Shown here: in pieces, positions 11,807 to 21,523 of the stretch
How positions within the stretch are numbered: the stretch's first letter is position 1
How the letters are laid out: each line of letters starts with the position of its first letter
Assembly (NCBI GenBank): GCA_019915135.1
Contig: JAHLMK010000016.1
Coordinates: forward strand, 372,001-436,000
Source of the DNA: Strobilurus pachycystidiatus
Lineage: Eukaryota > Basidiomycota > Agaricomycetes > Agaricales > Physalacriaceae
Length of the DNA stretch: 64,000 bases
Direction of reading: 5' to 3'
Position numbers and translations under genes: made by a program
The notes under the pieces: generated by a model
What the model saw: the letters and a program-made list of their open reading frames with translations, nothing else
Told to the model about the DNA's origin: nothing
Database searches by the model: none

Positions 11807-12402
11807 CGTCACTGACAACAGATTAGCATATACCCTGAAGAAGACAGAAATTTACCAGACCTGTATTGGTAATTGTCAAGCCTCCAAGAACAACGTGGAG
11901 TAGAATGTTGTGAGGATACAGGATCCATGCTCGCCATACGACGCATCAGGAAACACCTTATAAGATCCAAGTATTCCAAAGCACGTGTATCAGAAACAGT
12001 GGTTTGAAAGCTGTCAAAGTACTTATAACTGCTCAAAGCACTTCAAAGTGTATTGATGCAGGCGTCACCTGTAGAACTAGCTTGAAGTACTTGAACACAT
12101 CTGAAAATACTATCAAACAAGTGTAAATTCTCCATTTACTTTAGAGCGTATTGATTCACAAGCTTTCTCGCCACTTATATTTAAGTCCTTGTAAATACTT
12201 CTAACTATGTAAAAGTATCTGATAGAACATTCACATCCCCGTCAATGGATTGCTGTGCCCGCCTCCATTTCTTGTCGGCGTAGGACCTTTGTTTTGTTGA
12301 GGATTTCATGACGTAAAAGGTGCCGCTCCGTGTATTGTTTGGGATACTGTAGCTTTCCTTGACGAGGTAGAGCATTGGGGTCAAGACTACAAAGTGCATC
12401 AG

Positions 12403-12987
12403 TCAAAGTCTGTAGCAAAAGAATTCAGAAGAGAATACATACTGGTAGCGTTTCACACCACTTTGGCCGCGCAGGCGTCCACGATGCTTTGTGCGGTAAT
12501 TGGCTGCATAGCCACGCTGTTGAGCACGCGCTTTCTCTCGTTCTGCTGCAGACATTCTTTCGCGACGTCTAAGTATGTACATATTAATAACACACACACA
12601 GAAAGCAAATTTGTATACGTGCTGTCGGGCTGCGACACGTTTCTTCTCGCGTCGTTCATCAGCATGTGCCTTCTCGTAACGCTTTTCAGCGTCTCTTTGT
12701 CTTGCCCGGTCAGCAATAGTGCTCGGCATGTGCAACGGCGGCGGCGTGATGTATGGGACAATGTCTGAGGGTGCGGCTGGTTGCGGGGATGATGAGAGCA
12801 GGTGGGTCCAAAACGCGGGGCGAATTGCCGGCGTGATAATTAAGATGATGCAACGCGCACGGACCATGCAACGTGTCCGTTTGAAATGGCTTTGCGAGTG
12901 TGCAAAGGATGGTGGATGATGGATGGGAGCCGGAGAGCATGGAGTAATGTTGAGTGCCATATTCATGCTGGGTGACACTGGCTGCAC
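12403..12987 (-). pseudogene. Fragment encoding a highly charged helical protein
   Basis: Two pieces read RARQRDAEKRYEKAHADERR and ERMSAAEREKARAQQRGY, probably separated by an intron near 12540-12625. The Arg/Glu/Lys/Ala-rich composition predicts a long basic helix or coiled coil, a type often seen in uncharacterised transposon-borne proteins of basidiomycetes. No complete gene can be drawn. It lies inside the 11947-15978 element. Function unknown. Confidence 0.3.
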
Positions 12988-13189
12988 AAGTGTGCGGCCC
13001 GCATCTCGCCCGGCATGATAGCAGCCCTCGCGTCTGTGCTGCTCGGCAACCGTAGCAGCGAGGCAGCACTAGGTGCGAGGGTGGTGGAATGGAAGAGAGG
13101 AGGTGGTGGTTAGAAAATGTATGCTGCCCCTGCTTTGAGCGGAGGGCTTACGCGGCAGATGCGCACTTGTTGGCGCTCGAGTCATCCTG

Positions 13190-14372
13190 TGGGCGGCGGC
13201 GTCGTATTGATCGGAAACGAGTATCCGGCCTGAGAGTGTTGTCAGTAGAGAAATGAGACGGCGGCGGCGCTGTGGCCGTCGACGTCAATCGAATAGAAAG
13301 TTAAAACAGATAGCGGACTGGGAGAAATACGCACTGGATGCCCAAAATCCCCGCCCCCGCGCTGTTGACGTGCTCGCCGGCACGACTGGGTGGCTCATCG
13401 TCGCCGTCGTCGGGCAGGACGCTGCCCGACGTCCTCGATGCCATGCTGCCCGCTTGACGGGGGGCTTACGCGGCGTCTTCCTCATCCGTGTCTGTGGCAG
13501 AGGCCAAGGCACCGCGTCCTGTAGTCGGTATCCAGGGTTCCAGTCGTCGTGTCGCGTCCTGTAGTCGGTATCCAGGGTTCCAGTCGTCGTGGGCGTGTTC
13601 GCAGGCGTGGTCGCAGATCGAAGGTGGTGGTAGGAGGGCAACAGAACGAATCCGAACAGCGTTCGGATTTGCGGACCGTGTCGCCGGCACCAAATCTGGC
13701 CAGCGGCGACGACGATGGCAGCTGAGCGCGTCGTCGGGGGAGCTTAAAAACTTGTCTACACATTCTTGCCAGGTGTAGTAGGGTATCCCGGATGTGTCGC
13801 AAAATTGTAAGGGAGAAGACTAACCGTGTACTGGAGGTCACTCCAGTTCAACGTTCCGCCGATTTCGACGTGCAATGCAAGCAAAGATGGGCGTTGACTG
13901 CCCCGATTTTATGCTCAAAAGGGAGCATATGATGTCCCATGTTAGTTCCAGGTAGAATTATGCGAGCCGGTGAGTCGCAGCGGGCTGCAACGCAGGCCAA
14001 CTCAAATTTGGATGGGGAACTCACCACGTAAGGTGAGTTTCCGCCATTCGGTGTCTGATATGACGCTGGATTTACCTGGATGTAGGTGAGTACTGCTACT
14101 AGACTACATTCCGATGCTTACGATACTGTTCCGAGACCCTCGTCGTCGTTCCGAACGACGACGAGGGTGTTCCGTTCACGATCCGGCAAACGCCGGATCA
14201 TGATCAAGAGCCTTTTCCAAGGCTTTCTCTGCTTCTTACCGCGATGGCACGTCAACGCCGATGTGCCATCCAGCCCCAGACTTATGTCTGGGGTCTCTGT
14301 ACTCCTCTGGCGCTCTCCTTCTCGCATCTGGACCACCGCCGACGTCTCCACGGCTACCGATAGCCGTGGATG
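13190..14372 (-). repeat. Hairpin-array repeat, copy B (inverted relative to copy A)
   Basis: Read on the minus strand, this segment aligns along its length with copy A (10290-11370), including sequence between the hairpins such as CCAGATTTGG near 13700. Stems on the plus strand: CCCCAGAC…GTCTGGGG (14274-14293), a 16-bp perfect stem with a one-base loop (14136-14168), ATCCGGC…GCCGGAT (near 14182-14200), ACTCACC…GGTGAGT (near 14024-14044) and GTCGGGCAG…CTGCCCGAC (13409-13430). A local direct repeat of about 45 bp (near 13515-13590) is specific to this copy. It sits inside the 11947-15978 element. Confidence 0.75.
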
Positions 14373-15243
14373 ACGTTCGGAATTCTTCTAGCGCGTCAGC
14401 CGTCGCCGACGACGCTGCCCTCGAAGCGCAGGACGACGCCGAAGCGGAAAGCCTCCCAGACGCGAATTCCTGGGATGGCTAGGTGTAGGAGTAGCGCGGG
14501 CGAGGTAGCGGGAGCGGGAGCAGAGGCGGGACGGCGCGCTGGATAGCCGCGACGGCGGACAAGCAGGACGGCAGTGCAACGGTGCGCCACCCTTTTATCT
14601 CATTTCATTCATTTTCCCTTTCCCCGTCTGCTCTACGTCGCCCCCACCCACTCCCCAAAATTCCGCTAAGTCGATGCCGCCGGCACTTGAGACCACGTCA
14701 GCCTCACGTGCCGTTGGTTTAAATTTCGATTGTTTCGTTTTTTCTTCTTCATTTCCTTCTCTCACCACACCTCCAGACCTCGACCACCACGCCAACGATG
14801 GTTGAAGCCTAGTGCCCAGCCATTGTTCACGTTGAAGCCTAGCGCCCAACACTCCGGTAGTGACGCCCAGCGCACACTACCTGCACCAAGCGTCGGACGT
14901 GGCTTCATCAATGGTGCGTCCACGCTATCTCCTCTCTCTCAAACTTGCGCACTGACGTTGGGCCTTGGCTCGCGTATAGTGGAGCGACGCCAACCTGGAA
15001 CGACCACAGCAAGCCTCACCCAAGAAAGACACACGAGGACGAGCATGAGCACGCCGACCGACAACCCGATGAACGAGCACAGCAAGCCCCTCCCGAGCAA
15101 TCCGCAATCCGACCAAGGATGAGCACGAGCACCTCGCAAGATAACGAGGAGCACGACGCCCAGAGACGAGGACTACAACGTACGAGGATGACGAGGACCA
15201 CCGCGCGGACGAGACACACAACGCAAGAAAACAAGGAGCACGA
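14373..15243. other. GC-rich interior of the 4 kb element
   Basis: Low-complexity, Arg/Asp/Thr-codon-rich sequence with long open stretches on both strands and no recognisable domain. Composition alone explains the open frames. I see no supported gene. Confidence 0.5.
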
Positions 15244-15332
15244 CGAGCCGGGACGAGGAGCACAACGCGCCGGGACGAGGAGCACGACGCACCGGGACGA
15301 GGAGCACGACGCACCGGGACGAGGAGTACAAC
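15244..15332. repeat. 22-bp minisatellite (about 4 units)
   Basis: Four tandem units built on CCGGGACGAGGAGCACGA, with a 22-bp period in the last three. The period is not a multiple of three, so successive units are read in different frames; this argues against a conserved protein repeat here. Confidence 0.8.
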
Positions 15333-16780
15333 GGCAAACACAAGCGGACGAGGAACACAACGACAGTAGGATACAGGGCAACGCACGAGGATGACGACAA
15401 ACACCACGCCGAGCGCGACGGTAGCGGGATGAGCAGCAACATGTGCACCACACTCAAGTGATGCATTGAGGAGACTAATTTTTATTTTTCTCGCTCATGG
15501 TATGATGTGGTAGTCACTACGTAGCCCTTGTATATTACCTAGTCTGCATGTACGCAGCACTGCGAATATGATGGAATTTGTTGCAGTCTTTTGTGGGTTA
15601 TGTGTGAACAATGAAGTGTTTAGTAATAGCTTCGAAATCATTGCCTGAAGGCTTTGAGTACATTGTGATTGAGAGATGTTCTTTGGGATGCTTTAGGAAC
15701 ACTTTCTGAGCACTCAAGGTCTATGTCTAAGCAAATGCTAAGCATCTGAGAAGTTCTATGAAAGGGCTTTACACAAAGGTTGAGAGAGACACTGACTTGA
15801 TGATGCTCAAGGAGGATTCACAAAGCACTGTGAAAGGTGCTCAAAGTGTCTTATGGTGCTTTCAAACACATGTCTCGCTTAACCTTTGTGTCAAGCAATT
15901 TGGTTGCTTCAGGGCTTACCAACCTTTGAAAAGCTTTGATTCTCTTTGAATTGCTTCGATTCCATATGGTGTTTCCAGATGACAATGCTGTCAGAGATTA
16001 TCCACTAGAAATGATGAGTATAATTTTAAGAGGGGAGAGATATATATATGCAACATACAGTAATTGAAGGAGGCCACTCTTCCACAGCGTTAACAATCTT
16101 GAGATAAAGCACGGAGTGCATAAAACGCTCTTCAAGATCCAGAGTTGCACTGTCAACAAAGTAGCCCTTGATCTGTGCAAGCAGAAAAACAATGTCCAGA
16201 ATAAAGTGTGCTGACTCCTGAGGTGGAGATGGCAAGGAGGAGAATTGCTGCAAAGAGAATCTTTGATGCCCGTGAAGTGAGGGGATGTATTCTGAGTTAC
16301 ATGAAAGACTCAGTTGCAAGTCACAGAGCACAGACTTATGAAAGGAGACCGACTTAACTTAAGCTACTCCGGTGATCACCGGGATGAGCATGAGCTATCG
16401 CTCATCTTATGTTTCTGTGACTGAACTACTAATCAATATAATCCATTCAAGTCAAACCACCAGAACATGAGTCACAACTCGAGTCCCAACTTAAGGCACA
16501 AGACAAGTCACGGCTCAGATCATTGCTCATGTTCGAACTCGAGCCTCATTGAGTCAACATGAGTGCAAATTGATTTTCATCTCAAGCGCCGGCTTGAGCT
16601 CATGGTTTACACACTCAAGTAGATCTACGGAGAACCAAACAATCACTTCGGCGCGCGCCGCGCTTGAGACTAGTATCGACCCCAGTGTTGAATAAAGGTA
16701 CTGGAACCTCTGATGGATGCACATACGCATACGTAGTGCGCTTCTGTCTGTAAACCAACAGAGATCAGCATGACAATGAC

Positions 16781-17508
16781 TAGGGTTTAAAAGTCCGGTC
16801 CGGTCCGGTCTTTTGACCTCTGAGGTCATGGACTGGGGACTGGACCGGTCCAGAAAATTTCCAAATCTGGCTGGACCTAGGACTGGACTGGTTAGGACCA
16901 CAAAAACCGGTCCTAATCAGTCCGGTCTGCGGTCCTAAACCGGTCCAGGACCGGTCCAAAGGATCACGAGCTTAAATTTATATTTCTGCACATTTTCGAG
17001 TAAGTTTACCATCATATAAGTTTACCAGATAGATCATATAGTCAATGACAGTGAAATGAATGATTAGTGAAGCTTGTATAATATGTTTTAGCCACAACAA
17101 GATGACATTTCCAAATGTAAGAGAGTATGTGCAGCCAAATGTACCATATGAGTATATAAGTCATGGAAAGTTTACCATAGGAACGCCTCAATGAGGGTAA
17201 GTTTACCATTGGACCGGTTAAGTCAAGGTAAGTTTACCATGAACTCATATATAACGACCCTTTTGAAGGATATTTGACTGGTCCTAACTGAACCCTGAAT
17301 AGACCGGTCCAAACCGGTCCTAGACCAGTCCAAACCGGTCCTAGACCAGTCTTTACCAGTCCTAATAAATCTGGGTTGAGCTCTGGACCTAGGACCAGGA
17401 CTGGTAGGACTGGTAGGACCGGTCCATGTTGGACTGGTCATGTGACCGGTCCAGTCCGTCCAGTTCACCGGTCTTACCGGTCCACATGGACTGGACTTTA
17501 AAACCCTA
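16781..17508. mobile_element. hAT-like MITE, 728 bp, nested
   Basis: Terminal inverted repeats TAGGGTTTAAAAGTCC / GGACTTTAAAACCCTA are flanked by a perfect 8-bp target duplication ACAATGAC (16773-16780, 17509-17516). Both subterminal zones consist almost entirely of GGACCGGTCC-type motifs (about 16795-16965 and 17275-17490). The AT-rich centre has several copies of AGTTTACCA. Non-coding. It is inserted within the 16338-18757 element and is therefore younger than it. Confidence 0.92.
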
Positions 17509-17714
17509 ACAATGACATTGAGCCGTTGATACCTTTTGCGCTGGTGGTCCTCGGAGATCCCAGAAGTCGCGTTAGAGTCTTCGGCAGCCGCAATGTGTGC
17601 GCTCCCGTCAATAAATGAGCGCCTTACACGACGTCGTGTCTCTGTATTCGGCTTCCAGGAGGGTCAGGCTGTCCAGTGACTCCAGTCGGTGAGTGGAGTG
17701 ATGAGGGGAAGAAA

Positions 17715-17890
17715 CAAAAGGCGGACTTTGAAAAATGGCGAAACACGGTCTCGTGCCTGTCGTGCCTTATGCACTTTGCACATCAGTGCGGCATGGACAA
17801 GTTGCCGTGTTTGACAGCTGACAAAGCATTTGCTCTTTTCCAACAACCACCACCTCGGCGACGACGACGACTACCAGTACAGCAACGACG
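17715..17890. repeat. Dispersed repeat, copy 1 (second copy 63612-63790)
   Basis: Both copies share GGCGGACTTTGAAAA, GTGCCTGTC, ATGCACTTTGCACATCA and GCATTTGCTCTTTTCC, followed by a CCACCACC / GACGACGAC low-complexity tail. Each copy lies downstream of the same terminal sequence (16338 and 62913), so it is an internal part of one element family. Confidence 0.75.
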
Positions 17891-19006
17891 ACGACCACCA
17901 CGGCGCCGCGCCCCACGACTACAGCTCATCACCTACGACGCCCTCGTCACCTACGATGCCCTCAGAGAACCACGGCGACAACGACCAACTCGACGGCGCG
18001 CCCCACGACCACAGTTCGTCACCGACGACGCCCTCACACGGTGATGACGACCACCGCGCTCCACGACCACATCACCGGACAGACAACCTCAATGGTACAT
18101 TCGGGTCTGGTGTGTGTCGCGAACACGACGAAGGATTGCTGGCGTGACGCTGGGATGGCTTGCTGCGTGCGTGTTTTTTCTACTATATTTTGAATGCTAA
18201 CTTTGCCAACGATAGCGACATCATGCGCATAATTCGACATATCCCCTCCTCCCCAACTCCAACCGATTTGGACTTCGGCTGTGCTACCCTTGGTCTGGGC
18301 CATATTAATTTCCGACGACTTAGCGGCTCGGGTTGAGTCCGAGTGCCGCACTTGAGTTCATCTTGAGTGCCAAACTTGAGACTAGCTCGGTTCGCAACCA
18401 GACTCCAACTTGAGTGCTCAAGTTGAAGACTTAGGCTGAGTACGACACTTGAGCCTAAGCTCAATTCCAGTGAGACTTGAACTTGAGTTTTGGCTTAAGC
18501 TGCTGACTTGAGTGTTGCAATGTCTCAACTTGAGTATTGCGATATCTCGACTCGAGTCTCGCTTGTTGGGCCACGCACGAGTTTTGCTCATGTTCTTACC
18601 TTAACTTAAGCCTAATATAAGTAGCACAGTTTTATTTGAAATACATTCATCCTTTCTTTGACCAACACCTGAGCACGGTTGAAACATAAGATGAGCAATG
18701 GCTCATGCTCATCCCGGTGATCACTGGAGTAACTTAAGCCTAGAGTGTCATCTTTTTGCAGACTTGGAGGACAAACACAGTCATGCGAAGGCAAATGACA
18801 AACAACACAAGATATATACCTGTGGACATCAATATCAATGAGCATTCAGATGCAAGAAACTGCGCTAACTCACCATAGAGAACAAAACCAGCACCAGCAT
18901 TACTGGCCACGTTGCCGTAGGTAGCAAAAGCTCTCTCTGAGATGAGTTCAGCCTGTGCTGGCGTGAGAGGGTCAATGGGATTTGGGTCTGATGAGTTGGA
19001 GAACAT

Positions 19007-19877
19007 TGTTGGATAGCAATTGACTGACCTGCCCTCACTCGTCTTATGAGTGCTCTCGGACTGTGATCCGCGGATCACCCATCATCACCACTGTTCTATC
19101 CTTGGTCGAGTATTAGCCACGGAAGCTGGCCCGAACACAGTTGATGCATGTATCATATCACAAAGCGCAGGACATGTTGATTGATACAAAGTTCACTATA
19201 TGCCTTGATAAACATGCAGAGAGAAACATACCATGTACGGCTGCAGAAGACCTCCGGGATTTGAACACCCATGATTATCATGCTGATCATCACAGTGATA
19301 AAGTCAGGGCGTAACAGATGAATCGCTTCATTCAGGGCACATCGTTGGGATTGAAATGAGGAACATACCGGGTATGGCTCCAGAAGCACGCTCGGAGCAA
19401 ACATCACAAAAATCTGTACGTTGATCTTTGGACGGTCTCCCGAAATTGCTGATATCCCGTTCCACCGCATTGCCACCCATACGACTTCTGTCAATCATGA
19501 TCTGCCACTCAAACACGTACTACTGCAGTGCGTGTCATACTTCTCCAGGCGGAGGATGTTGTTGAGGTAGATTGGGCATGAGATCACGAACACGAAGGAC
19601 ATCGGAGGATAGCAGACCGACAAAACGGATGTCAATGCACCTTCCAATCTTCAAGTTGTTGATAACGTCAATCACAAATTTCTTGCAGGATCAATCATTG
19701 CCTTCAGTCGAACGCATACAGCAACAGTTCACAAACCATCTGTGCCTGTCTCTGACCAGCGCAGTAGATGACGCGTGTCATTGAGAAAATCCGGGGCGCT
19801 GATATTAGACGTATGCTGATCATTGTATGCATAGCAGTCCTCATGACTTGTTGATACTTGATACTCAGCCTAATGAT
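19007..19877. other. Upstream region of the membrane-protein pseudogene
   Basis: No gene I can name. Minus-strand open stretches near 19153-19516 (containing CDVCSERASGAIPG) could be the end of another broken gene, but no start, intron set or domain is clear. Confidence 0.35.
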
Positions 19878-20074
19878 TGTTGAACGCGGGTATTCCGCGA
19901 GGACAAATTAACGTCTCGACATGAGACGGGCGCAAAAGCGCGGACTCGGGGGGATGACCGGACGGCGATGAAGACGGCAGTGATGGTGTGAAAGTAAGGG
20001 ATAAATTTCACGTGTACGTAGTCTATGCAATGATCTACTGGTCAGAGTTCGGACCGAACAGCCTAAACGCAACA
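19878..20074. repeat. 5' LTR of the TRIM element
   Basis: Direct repeat of 20995-21190; starts TG and ends CA with the short terminal inversion TGTTG/CAACA. Orientation of the element is not established. Confidence 0.9.
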
Positions 20075-20994
20075 CTCCCACTGGATGTGAGGAACGAAGG
20101 ACTCTAAGACAAGACAAAAAAACAACGAGTATGCAAAGAAGGTGAAGGATAGCCACATAGTGGCACACAACAATAGAAAGATCTCAGACCTAACCTTGGG
20201 AGAGGTCTAGACGCCACACAACCTGTGATGGCAAAGATAACCAGGGGGTTGTCTAGTGAATGGACAAAAGATGTGACAGCATGGAAGAGGCTGGAATCTG
20301 GTCGAGATCAGCCCGGAGGCACTGACAAGACAGATCATGGGACTCCAATGGGAGGAGAGAAGTGTTGGTGGTCGGGGATTGACACAGCAGGTCAACATCA
20401 ACAGCACAAAGGCTGCAATGACTCCGGTGGTGGCACAATGGACAAGAAGCAACCAGGAAGTCCATATCGCATGGCACTAACGGTGGAGTTTGTCGTAGGA
20501 TGAGAGCACAAGAGGGAGGAATGAAGATGTCGGGGAAGTCAGTCCATATCGGATGGCACTGAGGAAAGGGATTGCTGTAATGAGGACCAGAGCACGTCAT
20601 GGAGGAATGCAGTACTCCCACTGGTTCGAACACGGTCGAGGAGGGACAGAGCCGGTGGATGAAGGATGCTGGACAGAGATTGTCGAATTGAATTTTGCTA
20701 CTGCAGGGAATGGGAGAAGAGGACCGGCGTGGGTTAGACAACACTCGTTCGCGCATGCCGACACGGTGTGAGATGATGCCGATGGATGTGGATGGAAGTT
20801 GGAAGCGATTGGCGGACAGGAAATCTGGGGATAAAGGGGAAACCGTTGGTAGACACCAATGCAGTGACAATAGAAGAAGTGGGGAGTGAATAGACCCGAA
20901 GACCGTTCGAAGACAACGACACGGTAGTGGTGTTGGAATGAGAAGGGTGCGAGGAACAAGGATGATGAGGTGCTAGTTGCCGGGGCCCATAACC

Positions 20995-21190
20995 TGTTGA
21001 ACGCGGGTATTCCGCGAGGACGAATTAACGTCTCGACATGAGACGGGCGCAAAAGCGCGGACTCGGGGGATGACCGGACGGCGATGAAGACGGCAGTGAT
21101 GGTGTGAAAGTAAGGGATAAATTTCACGTGTACGTAGTCTATGCAATGATCTACTGGTCAGAGTTCGGACCGAACAGCCTAAACGCAACA
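20995..21190. repeat. 3' LTR of the TRIM element
   Basis: Direct repeat of 19878-20074, preceded by GGGGCCCATAACC, which might act as a weak polypurine-like tract if the element reads left to right. Confidence 0.9.
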
Positions 21191-21195
21191 ATGAT

Positions 21196-21523
21196 ATGCA
21201 TTCGTCTCTGTTGGTCTCGATCCATAATCGTGAGTGCGTTGCAGCTTGTCTCTGCACGCGTTCTCTGAGCCTGTCGTGTTCGACTGAAACTTCTGTTGGT
21301 TCTGGGGCTTGTACATCACGCCGTAGCCGTACAGAACGTGGACAACTTTACGAAGCAGTCAAAATGAAAGCTGTAGAAGGGCCTGTTGCCGTAGGTATTG
21401 CTGTCTTTCGCTTTCGCCTTCTTGGAAAGTGCTTGTTTCAGCTCCAGCCCGCTGTGACAGGCACTGCCGTACAAGCTCATAGAGATTCTTTAGCAGGCTG
21501 AGTGTACTTCGAATGACTTTTTG
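21196..21523. other. Short unassigned region
   Basis: The minus strand reads LYELVRQCLSQRAGAET and RQQYLRQQALLQL in one frame near 21380-21480, possibly a remnant of a helical protein. Nothing firm. Confidence 0.3.

Larger units (their letters stand above)
11947..15978. mobile_element. 4.0 kb DNA element in membrane-protein gene
   Basis: The ends are inverted repeats CAGGAAACACC… (11947) and …GGTGTTTCCAG (15978), continuing imperfectly for about 30 bp. Both subterminal regions (about 11960-12230 and 15650-15960) are AT-rich and carry many AAAGCACTT / AAGTACTT-like repeats. The flanks ACGACGCAT (left) and ATGACAAT (right) could be a decayed 8-9 bp target duplication; this is weak. The insertion point is fixed by the host gene: ISDSIV lies on one side and VVWRAW on the other. 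The interior is GC-rich and composite, holding a charged-protein fragment, the hairpin-array copy B and a minisatellite, so it may include nested elements whose ends I cannot find. Confidence 0.65.
16338..18757. mobile_element. 2.4 kb DNA element in membrane-protein gene
   Basis: The left end starts ATGAAAGGAGACCGAC and continues through a strong inverted-repeat zone, 16352-16415 against 18692-18738, containing GGTGATCACCGGGATGAGC and CTCATCTTATGTTTC. Flanking octamers ACAGACTT (16330-16337) and GCAGACTT (18758-18765) differ at one base and look like an 8-bp target duplication. Subterminal arrays of CTTGAGT / ACTCGAG-like motifs lie at about 16440-16640 and 18330-18580. The interior contains a nested hAT element and a dispersed repeat shared with 63612-63790. 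No transposase frame seen. Confidence 0.75.
8645..19006 (-). pseudogene. Multi-pass membrane protein gene split by three transposable elements
   Basis: Reading from 19006 downward, the pieces make one agaricomycete-type integral membrane protein. Exon 1 18874-19006 (MFSNSSDPNPIDPLTPAQAE…, intron 18820-18873). Exon 2 from 18819 (YLVLFVICLRM), cut by the element 16338-18757. Exon 3 about 16290-16059 (ASKILFAAILLLA … IKGYFVDSATLDL … NAVEEW), with a frameshift near STLY/ILDIV. Intron 16005-16058. Exon 4 16004-15979 (ISDSIV), cut by 11947-15978, resuming 11946-11870 (VVWRAWILYPHNILLHVV). Then the element 9431-11806 sits at the next acceptor site. Then exons 9274-9430 (VTWIVYSALATSGD), 9106-9199, 8944-9026 and 8645-8890 (ILPTLTIILVQL … NITHIV, stop). 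Without the elements the gene would span about 1.5 kb. Hydrophobic helices recur throughout. The protein family is not named with confidence; the layout resembles uncharacterised 7-TM-like basidiomycete proteins. One later junction (9105/9027) is also out of phase. Confidence 0.8.
19878..21190. mobile_element. Miniature LTR retrotransposon (TRIM), complete
   Basis: Two direct terminal repeats of 197 and 196 bp (19878-20074, 20995-21190) begin TGTTG and end CAACA. The element is flanked by a perfect 5-bp target duplication ATGAT (19873-19877, 21191-21195). The LTRs differ by about one substitution (ACAAATTAACG / ACGAATTAACG) and one G in a G-run, so the insertion is young. The 920-bp interior has no gag, protease or polymerase motifs. 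It must have been mobilised by an autonomous element outside the window. Confidence 0.92.

Noticed and set aside
12205..12399. FYVMKSSTKQRSYADKKWRR resembling a viroplasmin-type RNase H-associated motif
   Set aside because: The similarity is a few residues only and there is no RNase H domain next to it.
14925..15460. Long open stretches on both strands in the GC-rich interior of the 4 kb element
   Set aside because: Low-complexity composition and a 22-bp minisatellite explain the absence of stops. No domain, and both strands are open.
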